Below, piece by piece: positions 28,138 to 37,139 of a stretch of 63,091 nucleotides of DNA. A program made the translations under genes and the position numbers. Within the stretch, counting starts at the first letter, position 1. Every line of letters starts with the position of its first letter. Origin of the DNA: Candidatus Gastranaerophilales bacterium. GTDB lineage: Bacteria > Cyanobacteriota > Vampirovibrionia > Gastranaerophilales > Gastranaerophilaceae. A model generated the notes under the pieces. That model was not told the origin of the DNA. It did no database searches and saw nothing but the letters and a program-made list of their open reading frames with translations. Location of the stretch: NCBI GenBank assembly GCA_944325555.1, contig CALVAN010000011.1, positions 1-63,091 on the forward strand, given 5' to 3'.

Positions 28138-30006
28138 TTATACATTTTGTACTTCCGGAATTTCTGCTTTTTCAACGGATTTTTTCCTGGCTCTTGAAGC
28201 CTTTCTTGTTTTTGTCGGTTTCTTTGCTGCCTTTGGTTGTTCAACTTCAGCCTGAGCCTGTTCCTCTTGTACTTTTTCTGCCGTGGTTACTGTTTCTTCT
28301 TGTTCTTTATTGAGAGCTTCTTCCTGTTTCTTAGATTTGCGAGAAGTTCTTTTTTTAGCAGTTTTAGCCGGCTTTTCAGCAGATTCCTGCACCTCATTAA
28401 CAGATTGTGCCTCTTCCGGCTGTTGTATGTTTTCTTGCAAATTATCTTCAATTGGTTGTTCAATTGGCTCTTCCGGCTGAATTTCCATAGCTTGAACGTT
28501 TTGCTCTTTGTAGTTATCTTTTTTGTTTCTGTTTCTGCGATTATTTTTATTAAAGCGCTGTTTTTTATCTGTTTTTTGTTCAGCTTGAGCTTCATTAACA
28601 TTTTCTATATCGTTTGCAGTATCATCTGCTTTGTGGTTTCTTCTGTCATAATCATTTTTTTGCAGATTATTTTGTCCCGGGTTTTGATAATTAAAGACCT
28701 TATTATTATGTTTATCATTGTGTTTGTTCTTATTTCCGTTCATTGGAAGTTTTAGCTTTGCAGCTTTAGAACGCTGTTCGCCCTCTGAGACAGCTGATGC
28801 AAACCCGAAATCCTCCAGAATATGGCCTGTACCATGGCAATGCGGGCATTTTTTTGTAAATATTTCAGCAAGGCTCTGCCCTTGTCTGTGTCTTGTCATT
28901 TCAACAAGCCCTAAATCAGAAAGCTGTCCCACCTGAGGCTTCGACTTGTCATCTTCTACCGCAAGCTCAAGTTCTTCTAAAATTGCTATTTTATCTGCAC
29001 GGCTGAGCATATCAATAAAGTCAATAATAATCATACCGCCGATGTTTCTTAATTTAAGCTGTCTTGCGATTTCTTTAACGGCTTCCTTGTTTGTCTTTAA
29101 AATAGTTTCATCCTGTGTGGCAGAACTTATAAACTTACCGCTGTTGACATCAATTACAGTCAATGCTTCTGTAGCTTGGATAAATAAATACCCCCCTGAT
29201 GGCAGGTTAACTTTATCCTGCAAAGCAAGCTCAATTTCTTTCTTTACGCCTGATGCAACAAGAAGAGGTTCACTGCCTTTGTAAACAGAAATATCAATAT
29301 TTCTGTTCAAGTTCCAGTTTTGTATAAGCTGCTGTGTTCTATGCATTGCATAAGGAGTATCAACAACAATTTCCTTTACATCTTCAGTACAGGCTTCTCT
29401 AATAACTCTATAAAGCAAATCCTGATCTCTGTATAAAAGGTTCGGGGCATCTACAAGCTCAGCTTGTGTAACGATCGTATTCCATTTTTCAAGAAGAATT
29501 TCCAAATCCTCTTGTATTTCAGCTTCTGTTTGTCCTTCTGCCTCTGTTCTGATAATAACACCCAGGCCTACAGGTTTAAGCAGACTTACAATAGATTTAA
29601 GTCTGGCACGTTCTTTAGAAGACATTATCTTTTTACTTACGCTGATTCCTGATTCTTGTGGCATAAGTACACAAAACCTTCCTGGAAGGCTTATTGATGT
29701 AGTAACTCTTGGTCCTTTATGACCGGTCGGTTCTTTTACAACCTGAACAACGAGTTTTTGTTTAGGTGATAATTTATCCTGCAAGCCGCCCTTTCCAATA
29801 ACATCAGCAGCATGTAAAAAGCCCATTTTGTCAGAGCCTACATTAACGAAGGCAGCTTCAATGCTGGGCAATATATTTTCAACCTTACTTAAATAGACAT
29901 CTCCTAAAAGAATGTCACCTCTGTGAATATAAAATTCCGTAATCTGGTTATCTTCAAACACAGCAGCAATATTGTCACGTTCTGCAATAACAATTGATTT
30001 AGCCAT
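28138..30006 (-). CDS. rng: Ribonuclease E/G
   Basis: 622 residues. The catalytic part starts with an S1 domain (GDILLGDVYLSKVENILPSIEAAFVNVG), continues with the RNase H-like region and the DNase-I-like part with metal-binding Asp in VIDVNSGKF and IIDFIDM, and the zinc-link CPHCHGTGH near residue 405. The remaining 200 residues are a basic, low-complexity N/K/Q/E tail ending in RKASRARKK, probably disordered and RNA- or membrane-binding, longer than in RNase G. It acts in mRNA decay and rRNA processing. Operon: 114-aa protein, radical SAM, rng, small membrane protein. Confidence 0.94.
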   Translation of the reverse strand: MAKSIVIAERDNIAAVFEDNQITEFYIHRGDILLGDVYLSKVENILPSIEAAFVNVGSDKMGFLHAADVIGKGGLQDKLSPKQKLVVQVVKEPTGHKGPRVTTSISLPGRFCVLMPQESGISVSKKIMSSKERARLKSIVSLLKPVGLGVIIRTEAEGQTEAEIQEDLEILLEKWNTIVTQAELVDAPNLLYRDQDLLYRVIREACTEDVKEIVVDTPYAMHRTQQLIQNWNLNRNIDISVYKGSEPLLVASGVKKEIELALQDKVNLPSGGYLFIQATEALTVIDVNSGKFISSATQDETILKTNKEAVKEIARQLKLRNIGGMIIIDFIDMLSRADKIAILEELELAVEDDKSKPQVGQLSDLGLVEMTRHRQGQSLAEIFTKKCPHCHGTGHILEDFGFASAVSEGEQRSKAAKLKLPMNGNKNKHNDKHNNKVFNYQNPGQNNLQKNDYDRRNHKADDTANDIENVNEAQAEQKTDKKQRFNKNNRRNRNKKDNYKEQNVQAMEIQPEEPIEQPIEDNLQENIQQPEEAQSVNEVQESAEKPAKTAKKRTSRKSKKQEEALNKEQEETVTTAEKVQEEQAQAEVEQPKAAKKPTKTRKASRARKKSVEKAEIPEVQNV

Positions 30007-30054
30007 AAATTTTTCCTTTAAACTTGTATAAACCTTTATAAAATCACCAAAATG

Positions 30055-32559
30055 CTATAAGACATTGAAATCCTTGTCATAAAGAGCTGTTCTGGTAATA
30101 TTAAACATATCTTCAGGATAGAAAATTTTCATTAAATCATCAGCCCGCAGTGCAGGAATCTCCTGATTCTGACCTGCTTTAAGGGTTACATATAGTTTAT
30201 TATCTTTAAATTCAACATCTTTGACTGAATGTTTAATGTTTATTAATTTGTCTATACCTTTTTTAGTCTTCTTCTTTAAGAATATCTCATCTTCTGAAGT
30301 AAGCTTATCTTTAATATACCCTAAAAGTTCGATTTTGAAAATACCCGTATCTAACGGCGATATTTCATATCGTGCCCATTGTGTTGTTATATCAAGCGAA
30401 TCAGCATTTTTGGGTATTTCATAAATATTAATAATTTGGGCATTTTTATCAAAAGAAGCAGTTAATGCACTCTTGATTTCTTTTATTGGTATATCTCCGT
30501 ATAATTCAAAATCTATAAATTCGGTCAAACTTTCTATAAATATAGGCAATGCAGCACCAAGCGAGATTTTAGGTATAGGGTTAAAACCTTCCGTAAACAC
30601 AACTGGCAATCCGGAACGAAACAGTCCTTTTACCAGTGTATTTTGCCAATCAAGATGAGAAAGATACTTTAAATAACCTTTTTTGGTAATTTTAGCCCTG
30701 TATTTTTTTATTACGTCTTTAGAGTGCTCAATTTTATCCGTCAATTTAGGTTCATATGGAGTGTCAAGATGTTTGGACACTTTATATTCGCAGCATATAC
30801 CGCAATTTGAACATTTAGTTTCGCAAGGAACACTTGATTCACTTTGCAAAGCTTTTTTGTATTCGTTTACAAACCAGTCTTTTTTTATACCAACGTTGAT
30901 GAAATCCCATGGAAGCTTTTCTTCCAATTCGTATGTCTTTTGCGACAGTTCTCCGAGTTTAAAGCCGCATTCCTGTGCAAGAGAGTACCATTTGTCTTTG
31001 TCAAAATTTTCATCCCACGCATCAAGGTAGCAGCCATTTTCAAACAATTTTTCAATATAATTGCATAAAGATGAATCACCTCTTGTAAGCACGGCTTCTA
31101 TTTCTGATATATATTTTTCGTGAATTTTTATCCTTACGCCTTTAAGTGATTTAGATTTTTCTCTTATATATGCAATTTTTTGCGTAATAGTTTCCAGAGA
31201 ATCCTGGCCTACCCATTGAAAAGGTGTGAAAGGTTTAGGAACAAATATAGACAGTGTACAGTTAAGTTTCAAATCTTGCTTTAATCCAAGTTCATTTTTT
31301 ATCTGCTTTGCTCTGTATCTAATACCGCCGAGCAATTCTATCATCTCATCTATATCTTCGTAAGTTTCTGTAGGAAGACCAAGGATAAAGTAGTATTTTA
31401 TGCTGTCGTAGCCATTCTTATAACAATCCAGCGTTGTGTTAACAATCTGTTCCCTTGTAATGTTTTTGTTGATTACATCTCTTAAGCGTTGAGAACCTGC
31501 TTCAGGTGCAAGTGTTATGGTCGTTTTCCTGACATCTTTAACAAGATTCGACAGCCTGATATTAAAGCGGTCTATTCTCTGGCTGGGAAGCGATGCAGAA
31601 ACTTTCTTATCGCTAAAATAGCAGGTTAATTCCTCAAGTACAGGTTCAATATTTGTATAATCGTTTGAAGACAATGACAACATTGAAAATTCATCGTAAC
31701 CGGTGTTTTTAACCAGCTCTTTAGTTACGCTTATAATATCCTCAGCTTTTCTTTCTCTAATCGGTAAATTAACGTGCCCCGGCTGACAAAATCTGCACAT
31801 TCTTCCGCAACCACGTCTTATTTCCGTTACCGCACGGTCGTGAATCGAGGTTGAAAACGGAACGGGGGGCTTTTTAGGAACGGAATCAATTGAAAAATCA
31901 TAAATTCTTTTGTTAATTTTTTGCCCGTTGTGTATTACCGGTACATACAAGCCGTCAATTTTTGCTAATTCTTCTATTAATTGCAGGCGTGTTTTACCGG
32001 ATTTTTTTGCAAGTTTACAGACTTCTACAATTTCCTTTAATATGTCTTCGCCGTCGCCAATTAAAAAGCCGTCTATAAAGTCCTTCATCGGTTCAGGATT
32101 GTATGTGCATGGTCCGCCTGATAAAACTATCGGATGAGAGTCATTTCTGTCCTTAGAACGCACGGGAACACCAGATAATTTCATCATTGCTAAAACAGTT
32201 GGATAAGCAAGCTCATACTGCAAAGAAAAACCGAGCATATCAAAGTCACCGAGGCAAACTTTCGATTCTACTCCGTATAAAAACAATCCCTGTTTTTCTA
32301 TCTCTTCTTTGCAGTCTGAATCCGGAGCATATGCTCTGTCACACATGCAGCCTTCAATAGAATTAAGTGTTTCATAAATAATTCTATGTCCGAGATTGCT
32401 TGCTCCTACCTCATATTTGTCAGGGAATGCAATAGCAAAACGAACATCTGATTTTTCAAAATCTTTGTTATACGAGTACAGCTCGTTACCCATATACTGA
32501 TAAGGTTTGTTTACATTGTGCAAAAGCTTATCAAGAGTTTTATTATCGAGTTTTTTCAT
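30055..32559 (-). CDS. Radical SAM protein fused to DUF2344 (TIGR03960 + TIGR03936 type)
   Basis: 834 residues. An N-terminal B12-binding-like region (FPDKYEVGASNLGHRII) is followed by a radical SAM core with RRGCGRMCRFCQPG near residue 250 (CxxxCxxC), LSLSSNDYTN, LAPEAGSQRLR and ILGLPTETYEDI. After a cysteine link (CETKCSNCGICC) a DUF2344 domain begins at about 645 (KYRAKITKKGYLKYLSHLDWQNTL, FTEGFNPIPKISLG). In many bacteria the two parts are separate adjacent genes next to rng or rplU; here they are fused and lie beside rng. The reaction is unknown. It starts within the TAA of the upstream 114-aa gene. Confidence 0.92.
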   Translation of the reverse strand: MKKLDNKTLDKLLHNVNKPYQYMGNELYSYNKDFEKSDVRFAIAFPDKYEVGASNLGHRIIYETLNSIEGCMCDRAYAPDSDCKEEIEKQGLFLYGVESKVCLGDFDMLGFSLQYELAYPTVLAMMKLSGVPVRSKDRNDSHPIVLSGGPCTYNPEPMKDFIDGFLIGDGEDILKEIVEVCKLAKKSGKTRLQLIEELAKIDGLYVPVIHNGQKINKRIYDFSIDSVPKKPPVPFSTSIHDRAVTEIRRGCGRMCRFCQPGHVNLPIRERKAEDIISVTKELVKNTGYDEFSMLSLSSNDYTNIEPVLEELTCYFSDKKVSASLPSQRIDRFNIRLSNLVKDVRKTTITLAPEAGSQRLRDVINKNITREQIVNTTLDCYKNGYDSIKYYFILGLPTETYEDIDEMIELLGGIRYRAKQIKNELGLKQDLKLNCTLSIFVPKPFTPFQWVGQDSLETITQKIAYIREKSKSLKGVRIKIHEKYISEIEAVLTRGDSSLCNYIEKLFENGCYLDAWDENFDKDKWYSLAQECGFKLGELSQKTYELEEKLPWDFINVGIKKDWFVNEYKKALQSESSVPCETKCSNCGICCEYKVSKHLDTPYEPKLTDKIEHSKDVIKKYRAKITKKGYLKYLSHLDWQNTLVKGLFRSGLPVVFTEGFNPIPKISLGAALPIFIESLTEFIDFELYGDIPIKEIKSALTASFDKNAQIINIYEIPKNADSLDITTQWARYEISPLDTGIFKIELLGYIKDKLTSEDEIFLKKKTKKGIDKLINIKHSVKDVEFKDNKLYVTLKAGQNQEIPALRADDLMKIFYPEDMFNITRTALYDKDFNVL

Positions 32560-32903
32560 TATATTATACTTTTCGGCAAAAATTTATCTATTTCAATAAT
32601 ACTTCCGTTAAGTTCATTATTTCTGAACATTAAAAGAAAATCAAGCAGCTTTTCGCTTGGTACGTTATAGCTGTATAAAGACGGTGAACCGTTTTTCTTT
32701 CTCATAACTTTAACAATATAGTGGCAATCTTTTGCGTAGTCCAAAAGATTTTCTTCCTTAAACGGATAACCGTTAACGTCTTTATCCATCCTAACATAAC
32801 TGAACCCGGCAAATGTTTTGACTTTCTCGTTAGCCTTAACGGGTTTATTTTTAATATGTTTGCTGAAAATATTTATTACTTTTTTATTAATTTCATCGGA
32901 CAT
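32559..32903 (-). CDS. Hypothetical protein heading the rng operon
   Basis: 114 residues, no family recognised; it has a compact alpha/beta look (KTFAGFSYVRMDKDVNGYPF, HYIVKVMRKK). No signal peptide. TAATG overlap couples it to the radical SAM gene. Only a weak AAAGAT precedes the ATG. Its coupling to the rSAM-rng pair makes a role in RNA metabolism conceivable, but nothing in the sequence shows it. Confidence 0.7.
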   Translation of the reverse strand: MSDEINKKVINIFSKHIKNKPVKANEKVKTFAGFSYVRMDKDVNGYPFKEENLLDYAKDCHYIVKVMRKKNGSPSLYSYNVPSEKLLDFLLMFRNNELNGSIIEIDKFLPKSII

Positions 32904-32960
32904 ATCTTTATTAAAACCGATTTTTTTTAAAGTGTCTAAATATTAAAATTTCGTAAAAAT

Positions 32961-32995
32961 AAAGGCAGAATCTGAAAACTTACAGATCTGCCTTT
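32961..32995 (-). terminator. Terminator of the PQ-rich HEAT-like gene
   Basis: AAAGGCAGA with TCTGCCTTT enclosing TCTG/CAGA, loop AAAACTTA, U-run on the leftward strand, 20 bases after the stop codon. Confidence 0.85.
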
Positions 32996-33015
32996 ATCCA
33001 TATTTTGTAGCTTTA

Positions 33016-34074
33016 TTATGCAGCTTGAGCGGGTGCTGCTGTTGCAGTTGCAGGTGCATCCATAACTGTTGCTAATTTAGCAAGTCCTTCTGCTGCAACT
33101 TTTTGTACGTTTTCATCAGCGTCCTGTTGAGATAATTCAAAGATTTCTTTCATAACAGGTTTGTATTCAGGTCTTGCGTTGTAAGCAAGTGCTGCCAAAC
33201 CGCTTGCTCTTAACATCGGGTTCGGGTTGTCTTTAATTGTAGTAACAATTTGTTCCATACCCGGTAAGTCTTTGATATCAGGAGTCATATTGTTTGTCTT
33301 TTTAAACTCGTCAATCAATTGATTTTGCAGGATTGCTGTTGTGAACAAAGCGTATTGTTTGTTTCTTTCTGCCATTTCCAGCGGAGTAATTTTATTAGCT
33401 TCAGCCATATCAGCATCAGAAAGTTGTTTACCTTCCAATACTTGCTGTCTCAATTCTTTTTGTTTTTCTGTAGGACCTTCAAGTGTGCTGCTGTCCTTAC
33501 CGATTACACCGAGCAATGCTTCCATTAAGTCTGTGTCGAGAAGTTCCGGTGCTGGTCTTGTTTGTGCAATATCGGCAACTTCTTCAATAGCTTTTCCTGC
33601 ATCTTCTAAATCATCTGATTTAATTCTTTGTGTAAAAGCAGGTACATTTACAGCAGGTGCTGCTGCAGGCTGTGGTGCAGCTGTTTGTTCAGGTGCATTA
33701 ACAGGTGCCTGTGCAGGAGCTTGTTGTTCTGGCTGTGGTATTACGGGCTGCGGAGCAGCGTTAACATTTTGAGTGTTTATAACTTGAGGAGCTGGAACTG
33801 ATACAGGTTGGGGTGCAGGTTGCGGCATGTAAACTTGTGCCTGCTGCTGTACAGGAGGTTGTGTATAAACCTGCTGCGGGTAAACTTGTTGTTGTGCTTG
33901 CGGATAGTTGTAAATTTGTGATTGCGGATAAGAATATACTGACGGAGTTTGTTGAGCACCGGGTACGTTAACTTTTGGGTCAACGATATTGATCTTAATC
34001 GCATTGTATTCCGGAGCCGGAATTTGAGCCGGCTGAATCGGCATTGTGTAATTCGGTAAAGGTGACTGTATCAT
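33016..34074 (-). CDS. PQ-rich protein with HEAT-like C-terminal domain
   Basis: 352 residues. Residues 1-40 hold PAPEYNAIKINIVDPKVNVP, then a P/Q/Y/A-rich stretch to about 150 with YPQ- and QQ-type repeats, then a helical domain (about 155-340) with the pattern of HEAT-type repeats (PMLRASGLAALAYNARPEY, ENVQKVAAEGLAKLA). The NAIKI motif is shared with the 63-aa protein at 34228. No signal peptide or membrane helix. AAGGGG precedes the ATG. Probably a scaffold or binding protein; target unknown. Confidence 0.78.
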   Translation of the reverse strand: MIQSPLPNYTMPIQPAQIPAPEYNAIKINIVDPKVNVPGAQQTPSVYSYPQSQIYNYPQAQQQVYPQQVYTQPPVQQQAQVYMPQPAPQPVSVPAPQVINTQNVNAAPQPVIPQPEQQAPAQAPVNAPEQTAAPQPAAAPAVNVPAFTQRIKSDDLEDAGKAIEEVADIAQTRPAPELLDTDLMEALLGVIGKDSSTLEGPTEKQKELRQQVLEGKQLSDADMAEANKITPLEMAERNKQYALFTTAILQNQLIDEFKKTNNMTPDIKDLPGMEQIVTTIKDNPNPMLRASGLAALAYNARPEYKPVMKEIFELSQQDADENVQKVAAEGLAKLATVMDAPATATAAPAQAA

Positions 34075-34190
34075 TTTTTTCCCCTTATTTTAACTTAATT
34101 CATTAGCTAATTATTTAATATTGCTGAAGATTTAAAATTGCTATTTGTTTATAATTTGATTAATAATTTGTAACATTGCAATCATGTGTA

Positions 34191-34224
34191 AAAAGCAACC
34201 GTTGTTGTTTTAACGGTTGCTTTT
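34191..34224 (-). terminator. Terminator of the 63-aa PQ-rich gene
   Basis: Perfect 13-bp stem AAAAGCAACCGTT / AACGGTTGCTTTT with an 8-nt loop, 4 bases past the stop codon; the A-run gives a U-run on the leftward strand. Confidence 0.88.
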
Positions 34225-34227
34225 AGA

Positions 34228-34419
34228 TTATGCTGTATAATTTACATTTTGTCCGACATTTTCAGGCTGTGGTAACGGTTGTTGAGTTATAACCGGTACA
34301 GGAGCACCTGTACCAACAGTAGCGCCTTGTATGTCTATTTTAATTGCGTTAAACTGTGGAGCTTGAGGCATCACCGGAGCCTGCGGCATGGGTGAATAGT
34401 TAGTAGGTTGATTTATCAT
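34228..34419 (-). CDS. Small PQ-rich protein sharing the NAIKI motif
   Basis: 63 residues: a P/M/Q-rich head (MPQAPVMPQAP), then QFNAIKIDIQGATV, then a P/Q tail. The head and motif match the N-terminus of the 352-aa neighbour (YNAIKINI), so it looks like a free-standing copy of that N-terminal region. GGAGGG precedes the ATG, and a strong terminator follows, so it is its own unit. Function unknown. Confidence 0.7.
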   Translation of the reverse strand: MINQPTNYSPMPQAPVMPQAPQFNAIKIDIQGATVGTGAPVPVITQQPLPQPENVGQNVNYTA

Positions 34420-34672
34420 TTTCCCTCCGTTAAACAGATGTAGGTGGTTTACATTAGCTTAATAACCAAATAAAAAAAAATTTGTTAGCTATGCACCGGA
34501 TTATTAACAAAAGTTAACAAAATATTGATACGCATTAACATCCATGAAATATTCCAGTAAAACAAGAATATCTCTAACAACTTATAAATGCAAATTTTGA
34601 TTGTAAAGTCCCTATATGAATAGTAGTAAATTTTAACTTTTTGTATTAAAATTCAATTAAAGGGGATAAGTT
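34420..34672. promoter_or_regulatory. Intergenic region before nadB
   Basis: AT-rich, no gene. It should hold divergent promoters for the 63-aa gene and nadB. TAAAAT at 34646-34651, about 20 nt before the nadB AGGGGAT site, is a plausible -10 for nadB. I see no clear NrtR or NiaR operator. Confidence 0.35.
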
Positions 34673-36316
34673 ATGCCGATGAAACATTCAACGTACTCAG
34701 TAATAATTGTAGGCAGCGGAATTGCAGGATTGTATGCAGCAATTAAGCTTGCACAAACGGCAATAGCCCCGGATGGTATTCTTTTGTTAACAAAATCTGC
34801 CCTTTCAGAGTGCAATTCCAGATATGCGCAGGGCGGTATAGTCGGTGTGTTAGACGAAAACAAACAGGACTCTATCAGTCTGCACGTTGCAGATACAATT
34901 AAAGCCGGCTGCGGATTGTCAGATTTTAATGTAGTAAAATTTATCTCTGAAAACAGTCAGCATGCTATAAAAGATTTGATGGCATGCGGTGTTGATTTTG
35001 ATAAAAATGACCAAAACCAGCTTAATTTTACTCTTGAAGGCGCCCACAGCGTACGCAGAATACTTCACGTCGGCGGTGATGCTACTGGTTTTGGTATTGA
35101 AAAGGCTCTTGTTGATAAAATAAAAAATGATAAAACAATTGCACCGAATATTACTATTTACGAACAAACTCTTGCTGTTGAACTGCTGATTGATTCGCAT
35201 GACAACTGCAGAGGGCTTATTGCATTTAATTCCGCAACTAAAGAGTATGAAACTCTCTATGCGCCTGTTACTGTATTGGCAACAGGCGGAACCGGTCAGG
35301 TATATAAATATACAACAAATCCTTCTGTTACCACCGGGGACGGTCTGGCACTCGCAATTAAGGCACATGCCGAAATTAAAGATATGGAATTTATACAATT
35401 CCACCCAACCGCACTTTCATTGGAAAATAGCGACTCAAGATTTTTAATTTCCGAATCCGTTAGAGGTGAAGGGGCTAAACTTATTAATAATAAGGGTGAA
35501 TACTTTATGCAAAATCACCCTCAAAAGGATTTGGCACCGAGAGATGTTGTTGCCAGAGAAATTTATGCACAGCTTTCTAAAGGTAACAAGGTATATTTAG
35601 ATGCTTCTTTCATAGGAGTTGATAAATTTAAGAAAAGATTCCCCAATATTTATAAAACATGCCTTGAAAATAATATTGATATAACTAAAGATTTTATACC
35701 GGTTTCTCCTGCTGCACACTATTGTATGGGCGGAATCAAAACCGAAGTTAACGGGAAAACATCAATAAAAAATCTTTATGCTATCGGTGAGGCGGCATGC
35801 ACATCACTGCATGGCGCAAACAGGCTTGCCAGCAATTCACTGCTTGAGTGCGTGGTTTGCGCTTATGAACTTGTAAATACAATATCCAAACAAGACCTGC
35901 AAAGCTCCAACATTATTGATGAAACGGTATTGAATACAATAAAAAATTATACTGAAACAGATAGCGATTGTTATGACGGCTATGATGTTCATGAGCTTAA
36001 AATCAAGCTGAAAAATATAATGTGGAATAATGTCGGTATAATCAGAACTGAAGATTCCTTGCTGACAGCGCTTTCTGAAATTAGCAAAATTGACGATATT
36101 TTTGTTAATAAAAACAAATGTTTTTCTCTTGAAGAATATGAATTAAGAAATATGCTTTTAGTTTCAAAATGTATTATTAACGCAGCTTTGAACAGAAAAG
36201 AATCTATTGGGGCACACTACAGAGCCGACTCAACTAATAACTTTTCTTTAAGCACAAATGATTGTTCCGCAGATAAATCAGAGGGCAAAGCAGATGACTC
36301 AAAAATTATTGCATAA
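34673..36316 (+). CDS. nadB: L-aspartate oxidase
   Basis: 547 residues. FAD-binding GSGIAGLYAAIKLA at 14-27, the SRYAQGGIVGV loop, ARVRRILH-like HSVRRILHVGGDATG, TGGTGQVY, EFIQFHPTAL, SESVRGEGA, and AAHYCMGGIKT followed by ASCTGLHGANRLASNSLLE-like EAACTSLHGANRLA. It oxidises aspartate to iminoaspartate for NAD synthesis. AGGGGAT precedes the ATG. The last residues run into nadC. nadA is not in the window. Confidence 0.96.
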   Translation: MPMKHSTYSVIIVGSGIAGLYAAIKLAQTAIAPDGILLLTKSALSECNSRYAQGGIVGVLDENKQDSISLHVADTIKAGCGLSDFNVVKFISENSQHAIKDLMACGVDFDKNDQNQLNFTLEGAHSVRRILHVGGDATGFGIEKALVDKIKNDKTIAPNITIYEQTLAVELLIDSHDNCRGLIAFNSATKEYETLYAPVTVLATGGTGQVYKYTTNPSVTTGDGLALAIKAHAEIKDMEFIQFHPTALSLENSDSRFLISESVRGEGAKLINNKGEYFMQNHPQKDLAPRDVVAREIYAQLSKGNKVYLDASFIGVDKFKKRFPNIYKTCLENNIDITKDFIPVSPAAHYCMGGIKTEVNGKTSIKNLYAIGEAACTSLHGANRLASNSLLECVVCAYELVNTISKQDLQSSNIIDETVLNTIKNYTETDSDCYDGYDVHELKIKLKNIMWNNVGIIRTEDSLLTALSEISKIDDIFVNKNKCFSLEEYELRNMLLVSKCIINAALNRKESIGAHYRADSTNNFSLSTNDCSADKSEGKADDSKIIA

Positions 36317-37139
36317 TTTTATAGTTGCTGAACATATAAAAAATGCACTTGAAGAAGATATCGGCTTTGGAGATATAACAACGGATTTTTTGTACAGTGC
36401 TGCTGATGAGATTACAGCACAACTGAATACAAGAGAGAAGACCGTAGTATGCGGTCTTGAGGTATTCAAACAGGTATTTTCAGTATTGTCAGAAGACGTT
36501 AAAGTTACAACATTTTATACTGATGGTGATATTGTTGAAAAAAACACAACTCTTGCTGAAATAAAAGGGCCATCAAGAGCTGTGCTAACCGGTGAAAGAA
36601 CAGCACTAAATTACATGCAGCGAATGTGCGGTATTGCAACTCAGACAAAAAAATATCAGGATGCAATTGCACCTTATTCGGCAAGAGTTACAGATACTCG
36701 AAAGAATACACCAGGTTTCAGGATGTTTGAAAAATATTCGGTTATGATTGGAGGGGCAAGGTTGCACCGTTTTAATCTTTCCGATTGTGTCATGATAAAA
36801 GACAATCACATAAAGCATGCAGGTTCCATAACAAAAGCCGTTGAGTTAATTAAAGAAAATTTGTCACATGCTCATAAAATTGAGGTTGAGTGTGATACTT
36901 TTGAGCAGGTAAAAGAAGCTGTTGAAGCCGGTTGTGATATCATCATGCTTGATAATATGCCTGTCACCGAAATGAAAAAGTGTGTGGAGTTTATCGACAA
37001 GAGGGCTATTGTTGAAGCGAGCGGTAATGTTAAAATAAATACCATAAATGAAATAGCATCTACTGGGGTTGATGTTATTTCAACAAGCGCAATTGTTGCA
37101 CAGGCTCCTGTTATTGATTTAGGATTGGATATTTTATAG
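36294..37139 (+). CDS. nadC: Nicotinate-nucleotide pyrophosphorylase (quinolinate phosphoribosyltransferase)
   Basis: 281 residues from the ATG at 36294, which has GAGGG upstream; the earlier ATG at 36258 is deeper inside nadB and less likely. Motifs: LEEDIGFGDITTDF, GERTALNYMQRMCGIAT, DTRKNTPGFRMFEKYSV with the phosphate-binding RK, KDNHI, EVECD, DNMP and VEASG. It converts quinolinate to nicotinate mononucleotide. Overlaps nadB by 23 bp; etfB starts at once after its stop. Confidence 0.96.
   Translation: MTQKLLHNFIVAEHIKNALEEDIGFGDITTDFLYSAADEITAQLNTREKTVVCGLEVFKQVFSVLSEDVKVTTFYTDGDIVEKNTTLAEIKGPSRAVLTGERTALNYMQRMCGIATQTKKYQDAIAPYSARVTDTRKNTPGFRMFEKYSVMIGGARLHRFNLSDCVMIKDNHIKHAGSITKAVELIKENLSHAHKIEVECDTFEQVKEAVEAGCDIIMLDNMPVTEMKKCVEFIDKRAIVEASGNVKINTINEIASTGVDVISTSAIVAQAPVIDLGLDIL

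Noticed and set aside
28237-28755. Rightward open frame of 172 codons rich in F, L, S and I
   Set aside because: It is the antisense of the low-complexity lysine/glutamate/asparagine tail of RNase E/G.
33341-33772. Rightward open frame of 143 codons rich in C, A, G and S
   Set aside because: It is antisense to the P/Q/A-rich region of the gene at 33016-34074; composition is a by-product.
35190-35447. Rightward open frame inside nadB in another frame
   Set aside because: nadB motifs are intact through the whole stretch; the frame is a shadow.
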